Shown here: positions 10,869-21,741 of the stretch, in pieces | How positions within the stretch are numbered: position 1 is the first letter of the stretch | Layout of the letters: the number at the start of each line of letters is the position of its first letter | NCBI GenBank assembly: GCA_020284085.1 | Contig: JACEVL010000808.1 | Span: forward strand, 1-64,000 | Reading direction: 5' to 3' | Origin: Aporrectodea caliginosa | Taxonomy: Eukaryota; Annelida; Clitellata; Crassiclitellata; Lumbricidae | Length of the DNA: 64,000 nt | Program-made: the position numbers and the translations under genes | Notes under the pieces: generated by a model | Database searches by the model: none | What the model was told of the DNA's origin: nothing | Seen by the model: only the letters and a program-made list of their open reading frames with translations

Positions 10869-10886
10869 TATATGTTTTTGTTTCAG
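10869..10886 (+). promoter_or_regulatory. 3' splice acceptor in 5' UTR of first MAO-like gene
   Basis: TATATGTTTTTGTTTCAG ends at 10886, 40 bp before the ATG. The pyrimidine-rich tract and CAG imply a 5' non-coding exon further upstream. That exon was not located. Confidence 0.6.
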
Positions 10887-10926
10887 GATATCTCTGGTTT
10901 GTTTGAAGTTAGAGATCAACGGAGTC

Positions 10927-12468
10927 ATGAGTAAGACGGAAGTCAACGTGGTCATCATAGGAGGTGGTATCAGCGGTCTCTCAGCCGCAAAGCTTCTCAC
11001 GGAACAAGGTCTTGATGTCGTCGTTCTCGAAGCCAGAGACCGAGTCGGCGGTCGAACTTACACCCTTCGAGATCCGGCGTTCAAGTATACGGACCTAGGA
11101 GGTGCTTATGTTGGTCCCACTCAGAGACGCGTTGCCCGAATGGCAAAGGAGTTTGGTCTTGAGTTTTACAAGGTGTCTGTTGAAAAGAAATCGATCCTAC
11201 GATTTCAGAACAAGTGGCTGGCATATAGAGGCCTGATTCCTCCGATATATAATCCCATCACACTTATGGACGTGAATCACTTGCAGCAGACCATCATAAA
11301 GCTTTCGGCATTGGTTCCAGCTGATGCCCCCTGGAAGGCACCCAAAGCGGACCTATGGGATTCCATGACCTTCAAGGAGTTTCTGGATAAGAACTGCTGG
11401 ACGAAGTTTGCATATGAGATGTCCGCCATAATTTGCAGATCAGTCTTATGTGCCGAGCCTCATGAGATCTCTCTACTGGCGTTTCTTTGGTACATGTCCT
11501 CTGGCCAGGGACCCGACAGGGTGATTAATGTCACGAACGGTGCACAGGAACGCAAGTTCGTCGGAGGTTCAATGCAGTTGTCAGAGCGTTTAGCAGATTG
11601 TGTCAAGGGGAAAGTAAGGCTTAAGTCCGTGGTCGTTCAAGTTGAGCAAACAGAAGATAAGGTGAGAGTTCGAACGTCGAGCGGAGACGAGGTGGTCGCC
11701 AGATACCTCGTCAGTGCAATGCCCTTGAGTCTGTTGAACCGCGTCAGTTTTGTTCCTCCGTTGCCTCCGATGAAACTCCAACTGATCCAGAGAATTCCAA
11801 TGGGAAGCATCATCAAAACGATGACATTCTACGAGAAACGCTTCTGGCAAGACCTCGGTCTTTCTGGACAGATGGCCACTGACACTGGACCTGTTCTGTT
11901 TTGTCTTGATGATACAAAACCGGACGGCTCTTTTCCGTGCATCATGGGATTCGTTTTGGCAGACAGGGCCCGGGAACTGACCCAACTCAGCCCAGACGAA
12001 CGAAAGGAACTCCTAGCTAAGCACTATGCAGAAATGTTCCGGTGTCCAGAATTCCTGCATCCAGTTAACTACGCTGAAATGAATTGGATGGAAGAAGAAT
12101 TTTCCGGGGGCTGTTACACGTCCAACTTTCCTCCTGGGACCCTGACTAGGTACGGGACGGAAATCCGGCGTCCCTACAAGCGCACCTATTTTGCGGGAAC
12201 TGAAACTGCGACTTACTGGGCTGGGTACATGGAGGGAGCCATTGAGGCAGGAGAGCGAGCAGCCAGAGAGATACTGCATGTCGAAGGAAAGATCCCATCA
12301 TCAGAAATCTGGAAGGACGAACCTCCTGTTGATGAATTTAAAGAAATTCCATTCGTCCCAATGTTCATTGAGAGGATCATACCGTCAGTTCCTGTTTTCC
12401 TTAGCTTTGCTCTGGCTTCTACTGTGGCTTTCGGGGCGTGGCTGTTTCGCTATTGGTACGCTAAATGA
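10927..12468 (+). CDS. MAO: Monoamine oxidase-like flavoprotein (first paralogue)
   Basis: Encodes 513 residues, close to human MAO-A (527) and MAO-B (520), from the first ATG of the frame after a 5'-UTR splice acceptor. MAOs are FAD enzymes of the mitochondrial outer membrane that oxidise amines to aldehydes, releasing peroxide and ammonia. The Rossmann motif GGGISGL is at 12-18 and EARDRVGGRTYT begins at 35. The covalent-FAD Cys is Cys396 in SGGCYTSNFPPG, the aromatic cage is Tyr397/Tyr434, and the active-site Lys is 297. A C-terminal hydrophobic anchor follows IIPSVPVFLSF. Selectivity positions read Ile200 (Ile199 in MAO-B, Phe208 in MAO-A) and Phe325 (Tyr326/Ile335). The coding region has no intron, unlike the multi-exon vertebrate genes. 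All catalytic residues are kept, so the gene is probably active. It forms a same-strand pair with 25340-26878. Confidence 0.95.
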   Translation: MSKTEVNVVIIGGGISGLSAAKLLTEQGLDVVVLEARDRVGGRTYTLRDPAFKYTDLGGAYVGPTQRRVARMAKEFGLEFYKVSVEKKSILRFQNKWLAYRGLIPPIYNPITLMDVNHLQQTIIKLSALVPADAPWKAPKADLWDSMTFKEFLDKNCWTKFAYEMSAIICRSVLCAEPHEISLLAFLWYMSSGQGPDRVINVTNGAQERKFVGGSMQLSERLADCVKGKVRLKSVVVQVEQTEDKVRVRTSSGDEVVARYLVSAMPLSLLNRVSFVPPLPPMKLQLIQRIPMGSIIKTMTFYEKRFWQDLGLSGQMATDTGPVLFCLDDTKPDGSFPCIMGFVLADRARELTQLSPDERKELLAKHYAEMFRCPEFLHPVNYAEMNWMEEEFSGGCYTSNFPPGTLTRYGTEIRRPYKRTYFAGTETATYWAGYMEGAIEAGERAAREILHVEGKIPSSEIWKDEPPVDEFKEIPFVPMFIERIIPSVPVFLSFALASTVAFGAWLFRYWYAK

Positions 12469-12674
12469 TGTGCAACATGAAGGGACGTCTGGCATATTAG
12501 GGCTAATGGAAATGAAACGATTTTTCCTTCTTTGAACAAACGCCGATCTCGACAAAAGGATTTTTTAACAGTTTTGTTTTGATAGCTTATTACTTTTTCC
12601 TCCGTGACTAATTCGTCCCAGTGTCGATCTCTGCAACCCTTACAGATGACCTGTGTAATTGTAAATGACACAAT

Positions 12675-12680
12675 ATTAAA
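12675..12680 (+). terminator. Candidate polyadenylation signal ATTAAA
   Basis: ATTAAA lies about 205 bp after the stop codon of the first MAO-like gene. It is the best hexamer I see in its downstream flank. There is no transcript evidence. Confidence 0.35.
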
Positions 12681-12884
12681 AACTTGTTGATACAATTTAG
12701 TTTCAAAGGTATTTTATTACAAGTCATTCTCAGTCTACAAAACAATGCTGTGCATGACATACAACTGCAGTGGTCCATAGTGCAGACATGTCTAGTTTTT
12801 GTAAAATTTATGTGGGCATACAACGGACCTGACCTAGTCTATACAACGTGCTTCTTAGCGTCTTAGGTTACAGTAGGCCCTACA

Positions 12885-13745
12885 TAGGCCTATGTCCACT
12901 GTCCGGCAGTCCAGGTCGATGCAGCCGTTGGAACAATGAGCCGGACGATGGAGACCCTGCAGGCGTGGATGTCCTCTAACCGCCTGGCGCCTGCGGTGCC
13001 TCCCTAACTTCACCTTTTCAACCTCAGTTCGTGACTTGGAAGTCATCATAGACCAGGAACTCACATTTTGGCGACATATAAATCTTCTCTGCCGCAGCTG
13101 CTACTATCAGCCTCGACAGTTGAAGGTGATATCCCACTCTCTGACTCGTAAAGCGCAGCCTCAACCATTGTACATGCTTTGCAGTTTCACGGCTTGACTA
13201 CAGTAGCGCTATATACGATGGAGTCGGATGGACTTTCGGCCTCCTGGATAAGCTAGGTCCCTAAATAGGGTCCTACGCACCGCTGCTCGCCTTTAGGCCG
13301 CATTCCCCGGTTTTGGCCGAGTCTCTGAGTACATGCGGATGTACTCCACTGGCTCCCTTATCCACAGCGCATTGCTTACCCAATTTCTGTTTTTGTCCGG
13401 CGCTGTATTGATGGTTTAGCCCTCTATACATGTACATGTACTTCCTACTCCACCACGCGCATTCAGCGCCGCTGCTCTCTCCGCTCAGCTGCAAAAGCTG
13501 AACTTATTATGTCTCGCTCGCGGGACACAATAAGTTCTGCTATCAGGCAGCGTTGTGCCTTCTCCGTGGCTGGCCCTTCGACGTGGAATGGGCTTCCTAC
13601 TACTCTTCGTTGAATACAAATTGGTCACTCTGCCTCGTTCTTCACTGTTTTTAAGACTGCTCTATTCGGCCGGGGTTGGGCTGGGAGCCCTCCTAAGTAG
13701 GCAACCTTGAAGAGGCGCTATATCAATTTATGTAATAATAATAAG
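12885..13745 (+). pseudogene. CR1-like RT C-terminal half, degenerate
   Basis: The plus strand encodes LRLRCLPNFTFSTSVRDLEV, then IDQELTFWRHINLLCRSCYY with QPRQLKVI, VLRTAAR, SAALSAQLQKLNLLCLARGTQ and a degraded GPSTWNGLP-like block. It ends at GAGGCGCTATATCAATTTATG plus (TAA)n. The GGCGCTATAT end with a short tail is the recurrent CR1-like 3' terminus in this window. Many stops and shifts make it inactive. It is the same family as the 1196-1620 fragment. Confidence 0.75.
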
Positions 13746-13847
13746 ATAAAACGTACAATGCACTTGAAGCAGTGCACCAGATGCACGTGACATGTTCCAG
13801 AAGTTGACTGATTACTACTGCTACTGCTGCTACTATTACTTCTTCTA

Positions 13848-13887
13848 TGATCATCATCATCGTCGTCGTCATCATCATCATCATCGC
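13848..13887. repeat. (ATC)n/(GTC)n microsatellite
   Basis: Trinucleotide run of TCA and TCG units. The flanking 13.75-14.34 kb shows no gene, only low-complexity GGTACGG/GGTATAC motifs near 13980-14060. Confidence 0.8.
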
Positions 13888-14342
13888 CAGCCTAGTTAGT
13901 ATCAGTACTACATGCTAAATTGTAGGCCTATTGGCCTGGTAGGGACTGAGACTATGGGAAGACCGTATACTAATGACGTGGAGGGTACGGTATGGGTATG
14001 GTATACCCGCGGTTCGGATAGTAATTTTGAGTAAGTGGAGGGTACGGATACAGGTAACGGTCTTGTGCCATGAGTAGGGGTCGCGTAACAAAATGCTCTA
14101 CCCGCAGGCCTCTATCAAGCATCAATGTGTGAGTAAAAGACCTACTCAATATTCAACATAGCAACCGTCTCAGTCTCTCAGAGTAGGCTCGAACCTGTAT
14201 ATAGTTACTCTTTGCGTTACTATAGGCGAGCGCTCCTTTCAACCGTCTATCGTGTCCCGTGTAGTTCGTCTGCCGAATAACTTAAGACCATGTGCTGACA
14301 AACGGCCGCCGGCTGACCATAACAGAGTAACTAAGTTAAATA

Positions 14343-15250
14343 AAGAAGGGAGTAAGACAGGGATGTATGTTATCACCGTACCTGTTCATTCTATACGCAG
14401 AAAGGATCATGAGAGAGGCAGGATTTGATGATGAGGCGGAAGGAGTGAGGATAGCTGGAAAGGTTGTCAACAACTTAAGGTATGCGGATGACACAACACT
14501 GTTGGCGGGGAAAAAGGAAGTACTGAAAACAACATCAGGAAACTAAGGCTTGAAAGTGAGACAGGATTGTACTTCAACATAAAAAGACTAAAATTATGAC
14601 CACAGAGAACTGGAGAAGCTTCGAAGTAGATGGAGAAGAGATTGAGGTGGTATCGAGCTTCTGTTTCCTGGGAGCTACAATAGATAGGGAGGGGGGATGC
14701 GAGAGAAGATACGCCGAAGAATTAATTTGGGAAAAGGAGCAATGCAGGGATTGGAAAAGATATATGGAAGGATAAAGTGGTGAGCCTTCAATTTATAAAC
14801 AAGAATTGTTAAAGCAATGATAATACCAGTGGTTCTGTAAAGCATGGACAAAACCAAAGCACTAGAGAAGAAAATCGACAGCATACGAAATGTGGATTTG
14901 GAGGAAATGCTGAGGGTCCCCTGGACTGAGAAGAGAACAAATGAACATATACTGGAAGAGATAGGACACTTAAGAGGAGAGATGACATTGAGACAAAGAG
15001 CGGCGAGACAAAAAGTGATGTATTTTGGCCATGTGATGCGGGCGGACGGCATGGAAAAGGAGATGATGCTGGCGTGTGGGGAGGGAAGACGAGGAAGAGG
15101 ACGACCAAGAAAGAGATGGATGGAGGAGATACACGAGACGATGATGATGAACATTCCGGAGCTGAGAGAGGCGACGAGAGATCGGAACACATGGAGAGGG
15201 CTGACTATGACGGTCGCTAGGATTCAGCGAATCGACGGTACAAGGTGACA
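14343..15250 (+). pseudogene. RTE-clade RT (BovB-like) 3' half
   Basis: Plus-strand frames give GVRQGCMLSPYLFILYAERIM, then NNLRYADDTTLLAGKKEV (intact YADD), KTKIMTTENW, SFCFLGATIDREGG and ISLGKGAMQGLEKI. From 14844 an uninterrupted frame reads EEMLRVPWTEKRTNEHILEEI, RQKVMYFGHVMRADGMEKE, GRGRPRKRWMEEI and RNTWRGLTMTVARIQRIDGTR. This order is typical of RTE-clade ORF2 and ends at its natural C-terminus. At least two frameshifts precede 14844. The endonuclease and RT fingers are missing. Confidence 0.85.
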
Positions 15251-15957
15251 AGGTGAAGTTAAAACGCCATAGGCCTAATAGGGCCTATGTTACCACCACT
15301 CGTAACGAAAATCAGAGACTGTATTAGGCCTACGATTGGTGCTATTTTGTCCAGCAGATTGAGGCAACAAGTAGCCTATAGACAATTTAATAATATGAAC
15401 ACTGCTTTCCAAACTTCAAAATAAAACGCGCGCGAGAGATGTGCACCAAAAACTTAACTACAGCATCGTGAAAACTATTTCCCATGGAATAGAATAATTG
15501 ATAGACTAATTAGAACAAATATTTTTAAGCCATCTTAAAACCTCTCCTCCGCTTGCACTCTCCTCTTCTGCTTTCCACTCACGACTTAAAACAGAACTCT
15601 TCAAGCTATCTTATCCTGATTCTACTCCTGCGCCACCACACGACCACCATCATAACCGATTGCCACCGTAGCACCATGCTGTCTCCTCGGCTTGACCTCC
15701 CCGGATTTTGACCTGGCACCGAAACGAACAGAGGAGTTTGGCTATTGTGGACTTGATTTGATATAGTGCCGGCGAATAAGCTGGCGTGGCTTTTTGTGGG
15801 CGCTGAGAAATTTTCGAAGATTTATATTACATTACATCACATCTTAAGACACATTTTCAGATCAGCTGTTAGATGACTACGTTAAGCTCCTTGTGAGATG
15901 ACCATAAAAGATTATTAAAAGATGAGATGATTCTTAAAACAATTTACAAATGGCCAG
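15251..15957. other. No clear gene
   Basis: Nothing firm is visible. The block at 15560-15640 (SRLKTELFKLSYPD in one plus-strand frame) resembles the extreme C-terminus of an L2/CR1 ORF but is too short to call. Confidence 0.4.
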
Positions 15958-15958
15958 T

Positions 15959-16055
15959 TACATACATACATACATACATACATACACATACATACATACA
16001 TACATACATACATACATACATACATACATACATACATAGTTACATACAGACATAC

Positions 16056-16111
<56 letters not shown>

Positions 16112-16112
16112 C
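15959..16112. repeat. (CATA)n and (AAT)n microsatellites
   Basis: CATA units run to about 16038. After a short spacer an AAT run occupies about 16057-16111. The AAT run is adjacent to the 3' end of the minus-strand SINE and may be its tail. Confidence 0.9.
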
Positions 16113-16308
16113 TTTTCTTTATTGAAGCGCCTGAAAACGCACTGCGCTGTACATTTACATGTTATGCAATTTAAATCTTAACTGCTAACAGAACAGACAG
16201 CCTGCAATACACGGCGCTAATAGCAGCCTACAAAGCATATCCGCCTCTACGGGGCTCGAACTCGGTACCTCTCGCCTCCATGCCAGCGTGTTATCCAATG
16301 CGCTATGC
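16113..16308 (-). mobile_element. tRNA-derived SINE, copy 1
   Basis: Minus-strand order: A-box-like TAGCGCATTGGATAA (16305-16291), B-box-like GAGTTCGAGCCCC (16263-16251), a tRNA-unrelated body, and a 3' end AATAAAGAAAAG followed by (ATT)n. A second copy at 45372-45575 aligns throughout, which establishes the family. The A/B-box pair is the internal RNA polymerase III promoter expected of a tRNA-derived SINE. Confidence 0.75.
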
Positions 16309-16315
16309 TACCTTT

Positions 16316-16660
16316 CGTCTTCTCCCTAAATACCTCTGTGACTCAATACGTCGGCCTACCTCGGCCGCCTCTCTTCGCCCGCTCCGTTCTTCGGATTGTC
16401 TTGACCTTTTTGTTCCTCGTTGTCAGTCTCGTGCCTTTGCCTGCATTGGCCCTTCGCTATAAAATCAACTTCCCCCTTTTGTTCGCTCTACCATAGCATA
16501 CTATCCGGTGGTCCTGCTACATCTTTTCGCTACCTCAGAAGTCTAACTTGTCTTTATTCTCGAGGACTTTCGCACTGGCAGCACCTTTGTATGGTGTTCA
16601 CTGTGAGAGGCGCTTTATAATTTTTAAATACAATACATACATACATACATACATACATAC
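16316..16660 (+). pseudogene. CR1-like 3' end
   Basis: One frame reads YLCDSIRRPTSAASLRPLRS, then CQSRAFACIGPSLWN (the SFAxxGPxLWN block near the C-terminus of CR1/L2 ORF2). It finishes with GAGAGGCGCTTTATAATTTTT and an (ATAC)n tail. Confidence 0.7.
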
Positions 16661-17158
16661 TGTCGCGAAACCCGGGGTCTTCTCAGTTCCTCTCCTTTGC
16701 CGAGTGGTTCAGAGCTCTACCAGGATGCCCTTAACCCCGGATCTCAATAAAGGGTTGTCCTTGGTCCGGCTCTCGTGGTATATCGAGAGACTTGAATAGG
16801 TCACCACTCACCAGCGACACACGCATACACGTAGAACACCGCTTTATTCGTTTTTCAAACAGACGATCGACAATGTCGCATCTACTGTACAGGCAACTTG
16901 ACATCGAGAGAACTGTTCAGCTGCTTCCCCGTCCTATTGTCGAGCAGGCCCTCTAGCGACTGCTTCTCGGATGGCAGGTCCCCTTCACCAGTCGAGACTT
17001 AAAGGACGATGCAAAGCTTGAGGCCGAATCTCAAGACGGTCTTCTCCAGACTGACTGTTCCATGGTCAACCTCCGCCTTTTATAGCCAATTTCCCATGAG
17101 ATGTTGTTTTGCCCTTTGACTCATCACTTTTCCCATGAGATGCTGTCTGGAAATGACA
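16661..17158 (-). mobile_element. Probable solo LTR
   Basis: Read on the minus strand the segment begins TGTCATTTCC and ends TTTCGCGACA, giving TGTC/GACA ends. It has a TATA-like GGCTATAAAAGGCGG about 80 bases in, and AATAAAGCGG about 140-180 bases before the end, in the order promoter then poly(A) signal. No internal region, primer site or second LTR is visible nearby, and I cannot find a matching 4-6 bp target repeat, so the call is tentative. Confidence 0.5.
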
Positions 17159-17284
17159 CCCATGTATTATTTGATGCATCCAAAACCCCGACGACCCAAA
17201 ATCGTCATCTCATGGGTGTCGATTTGCCAATCTAGCCCATTAATTTCGGAGGACAAAATCCCCAAAACGACATCGGTCCGTATC

Positions 17285-17708
17285 GAGCCAACGGCGCTCC
17301 ATACGATGTCGATTTTCCAGGTGCGCGACCCAAAATCGTCGAACTCCGCCACTGATCGTACTCTATCAGTGCCAGTCCCAAGCCTGGATGACGGAGGAGG
17401 GCGACGCTATGGTCTTTGTTACCACACAGTGGTCGTTAAACAGTAAACAAGTAAGCAAGCCCAAATCGTCATCCGTCCAGGGCTCTCGATTAGAGAGTGA
17501 CACGGTAATGTGGAAAGCGGTAATACCGCGGTTACCGTGGTAAAATCCGCGGTAATGGTGTCAGAAGAGGCGGTAATACCGTGGGAATGAAAATACAAGC
17601 GTGGTAGGCCTATTTACCGCGGTAACATTATAACTTTGTCCACTGGAGTAACGATCTATCCATTAAACTATAACAAGTGTTCAAATACAATACAATACAA
17701 TAACAAAG
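17285..17708 (+). repeat. 424-bp direct repeat, copy 1
   Basis: Reads identically to 20389-20812 (offset 3104 bp) as far as I can compare by eye. It contains host flank, then CTCTCGAT and the first ~218 bp of a TAGAGAGTGACACGG hAT element whose remainder is absent here. Duplication therefore followed the hAT insertion. Confidence 0.85.
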
Positions 17709-18345
17709 GGTATTTATGGAAGAGACATTTCGCAAGGGGTGCTTATAGAGCAGGCATTTACAAGGCGTGCTTATGAAACAGACATTCAATACCTGTATAA
17801 CCTGGAGTGGATTTAAATACCCAAGTAACCATGCAATTTCAAGGTTGACAGCCTAGTATGCTAACCATTGACTAATAAAGCCAGAGGTCACTGTTTAAGG
17901 ACCTTATGCAAGTCCTTAACCTAATTGTTCAGAGCCATCAATGTTCTGTTGCATGGTCAGGTGTGAACTTGTGAACTTTGAAAGGAGGGTAATATCAAAT
18001 ACAATTATTGTATTGATTATTGTGCACCAGTTTGAATCGTACCAAAGCCATTAACACATAAGAAGTTACCTAACGCCATGTAATTTGCTACTATTCTCAT
18101 ACTTTCAGTTAAACAGACCAAGATATTGATAGTTTAAATGGTAGGCCTATGTCAAAAATTGCACATGCAGATATTCACTACAATTCAATAAGCACCATAA
18201 AAACAGTCTTAGTCATACAGTTATTATCATCATTAATAATAATTAATAACTTCTAAAGCGCCTGTGTATAGTGCGCAAGACCAATAACCGATTGAACACA
18301 AAAAAACAAGTTGTAGTCGTATTAACATCCAGGTCAGTCTGTTAC
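17709..18345. other. No recognised feature
   Basis: AT-rich sequence without any domain, tail or terminal repeat that I can identify. Confidence 0.4.
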
Positions 18346-19185
18346 CCCGTCAGAACGGCCCAGGACAAATCGGCCCCGACAAAACGGCCCCGACAAATGG
18401 GCCCCGACAAAACGGCCCTCGTCAAAATGGCCTCGACAAAACAGCCCCGTCATTTCGGCCCCCGTCATAACGGCCCCCGTCATATCGACCTCCGTCATAT
18501 CGGCCCCCGTCAAATCGGCCCCCGTCAAATCGGCCCCGTCAAATGGGCCCCAGTCATATCGGCCCCATGGTCACATCAGCCCATCACAAAATATCTCATG
18601 TTCCAAGTACCTTTAAGTTGGATTGATGAAAAGAATTCTTTGCGTAAATAGAACTCGGATTGGTAAACCCGTAGTTTACGTTGCCAATTTATTTTATGTG
18701 GTCAGTTTAAAATGGATTGCTGAAAATAATGTTGGCGTTAAAATGGAAGTTGGATTTATGAAAAATAATTCGTTGCGTAAATAGAAGTTGGAACTATAGT
18801 AGTTGTCGTTGAAAGCATTTAAATAATTAAATACGCCAACCAGTTAGCATTAGACGATGGTCCCCGCAGTCCATTGTCCAGCTGAACAGTCGCTTGAGGC
18901 CGCATTTCAACATAGTTTGTCAGCGTAAGCTTAAAAGTACTTGCAACATTGGATATTTTGTATGGGGCCGATATGACTGGGGCCGATATGACTGGGGCCG
19001 ATATGACGGGGGACGATATGACTGGGGCCGATATGACTGGGGCCGATTTTGTCGGGGGCCGATTTGACGGGGCTGTTTTGTCGAGGCCATTTTGACGGGG
19101 GCCGTTTTGTCGGGGCCGTTTTGTCGGGGCCCATTTGTCGGGGCCGTTTTGTCGGGGCCGATTTGTCCTGGGCCGTTCTGACGGG
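18346..19185. mobile_element. Foldback element with arms of 15-bp units
   Basis: The two arms (18346-~18590 and ~18955-19185) are inverted copies beginning CCCGTCAGAACGGCCCAGG and built from tandem ~15-bp units of the GGGGCCGATATGACT/GGGGCCGTTTTGTCG type. The centre (18.6-18.95 kb) contains two partial repeats of a TTTGCGTAAATAGAA block. A partial second copy opens the window. No transposase is present. Long peptide frames across the arms (DKTAPTKRP-like) are products of the repeat unit, not genes. No convincing target-site duplication was seen. Confidence 0.75.
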
Positions 19186-20388
19186 TCACCGGTTAGGCCA
19201 TATGCTCTGCGCCATAGGCCTCATGAATTTGAACTGCCCAAAAAGGATGACCACAATTTCATCTCTAGGGTTCTATTTCGGACTATTCGGTGATTTTAAG
19301 AGTTAACTCTCAATCTGACTAAAGGCATAAACTTATAGTTTTTAATTTCATTACCTTCATTATCCCATGTAAACAAGTTGCGGTATGTCAACTTAGTATT
19401 TTTTTTTTTTTAATAAACGAAATCTACTAGGTCAGTCTGTTGAGAGACTGTCTATGGTGGATAAACAATTTGAAAAAGTGAAGTTTCAGGCTGATAGCAA
19501 AATGCACTTGTGACTGAGCAGGACGAGCCAACACGAGAAAGGATCTAGCTGAAAAGTGACCCTAAGACTGGTGAACTATGCAAGATTCGATGGAAAGAGA
19601 AGCAGAGGCAAGCCAAGACTACTCTATAGATAGATACTACTGTATAAATGAGGAAATAACATTAAAGACTAACACTAAGGATGAGTAATGGACTTCACAA
19701 ATGACCGAGGACAATGGAGATCATTTATTCGTACCCATCACAGCCAAAATGGCGGGGGTCCGGAACTGAATATATATTATATATACGCATGCTATAATGT
19801 GCATATACACTCACCTCTTAAGTCTTGTAAAAAAATTAATGCCGATTTCTACTAGAACGATCCAAATGGATAAATTACAACAACTGACCGTTTTATAATT
19901 GAATTTTCAATTAAACCATCGAACACTGGTTTCTTTATTTGAAATTCCGCCAGTTGTATTCACCGATCTGATAGGTTGTAGTAGAACGCAGAGGCAGCAT
20001 ATAGGTCATCTCCGTCCGTGACCCTCTCCCCATCCCTCTCCCGTAACCTTCCCCCCATCCATCTCCTCAGCCTACAACGGTGATGTCGCTTGTTTACCGA
20101 TTGAATCCACCGCTGCGCCTTAATTACCCCTCCATACCTCCCACCACGACTCTGACACGCGGCCCAGATTCGTTAAGTCTGCGCAATACGAGGGCCAATG
20201 ATGGTCCTTCATCTCACTGTGGGTAAACTGTTGGCTCACCGTATGCAAGACTAAGGCCCACATTTTTTTGCGACAGTCATCGAAATCATCGCAAAGTGGG
20301 GAACGACCACACTAGGCCGACGCCTCGAGAAAGCCAACGGGTGCCCCTAGTGGCTCGCAATGGGAGCGATGGGGAAAGGCTGTCTGGG
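19186..20388. other. No clear gene; low-level repeat similarity
   Basis: A block at about 19436-19540 (GAGAGACTGTCTATGGTGGAT and GTGACTGAGCAGGACGAG) recurs in degraded form at about 62150-62240, so it is a dispersed repeat of unknown class. A TA-rich stretch lies at 19765-19810. Confidence 0.4.
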
Positions 20389-20812
20389 GAGCCAACGGCG
20401 CTCCATACGATGTCGATTTTCCAGGTGCGCGACCCAAAATCGTCGAACTCCGCCACTGATCGTACTCTATCAGTGCCAGTCCCAAGCCTGGATGACGGAG
20501 GAGGGCGACGCTATGGTCTTTGTTACCACACAGTGGTCGTTAAACAGTAAACAAGTAAGCAAGCCCAAATCGTCATCCGTCCAGGGCTCTCGATTAGAGA
20601 GTGACACGGTAATGTGGAAAGCGGTAATACCGCGGTTACCGTGGTAAAATCCGCGGTAATGGTGTCAGAAGAGGCGGTAATACCGTGGGAATGAAAATAC
20701 AAGCGTGGTAGGCCTATTTACCGCGGTAACATTATAACTTTGTCCACTGGAGTAACGATCTATCCATTAAACTATAACAAGTGTTCAAATACAATACAAT
20801 ACAATAACAAAG
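20389..20812 (+). repeat. 424-bp direct repeat, copy 2
   Basis: Partner of 17285-17708. Here the hAT element it enters is complete to its right end at 22357. Identity over 424 bp implies a recent duplication, gene conversion, or an assembly effect. Confidence 0.85.
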
Positions 20813-21104
20813 TCTGTATACAATGTTAAGTCATTAGGCTATATCAGGGATGGCCAACCCGCGGCCCGCGGGCCACATGTCTAGTCTTATTTTATGTGTA
20901 TTTAGCCCTACACTGGGCCTACAACTACAACATTGCATATTAATGATGTCTAAAACACCAAAAATTTAGTGTTGTAGTTCTAATGACACAGTGTAGTCGT
21001 AGGCTACCTATTTTTGAACATTTTTAAAAATATGAAATATGCATTTGTATTTCTTTCAAGCCTGTGAGGGCAAACACTTGCGGCCCGCCGCATGCTTACC
21101 AACA

Positions 21105-21643
21105 TAGAACGAGAATTCGTGACTACAAGCTTTAATATTCGTAAATATTCGTGAATATTAGGTTATTTTTAATATTCGTAAATATTCGTAAATATTAGGT
21201 TATTTTTAATATTCGTAAATATTCGTAAATATTCGTTGATGACGTCACTGTTTTCCCTTTGGTTACGAACTTATTTAAGACTACTAATTAAGAACATGTG
21301 CAGTGGTTATGCGGCACTATACTAAGTGCTGTGGTCCGTAAGCTGGTACGCTTAGCCAAATCTTACCCTACCCTTGAGGTACTCTGTACAAAAAGCCGAC
21401 CATGACCAGAGGCCCGGGAATCTATAGTAGGCTATAGAGCCAAAGGTGACGAATCTCACACAAGTTTTGGCTTTGTGGTAACATTACCATTAATACAATA
21501 AAAATTATCATTTGCGCGCTAAACTATTTCATGCATATTGCATAACAATATAGCCTTTGTGAGACAGAACCAAGGGAATGAGACACCTTGTGTATAATGT
21601 TCCAAGCCAAGCTGAGGGCAAATGATCTGACCCGAATCCAGTG

Positions 21644-21741
<98 letters not shown>

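Noticed and set aside
11590..12279. Antisense open frames within the first MAO-like gene (and similar ones in 25.4-26.8 kb)
   Set aside because: They lie opposite a strongly conserved enzyme and match no family; shadow frames.
18334..19189. Several Pro/Lys/Gly-rich open frames on both strands
   Set aside because: They are translations of the 15-bp repeat unit in the foldback arms; they share the period of the repeat and have no domain.
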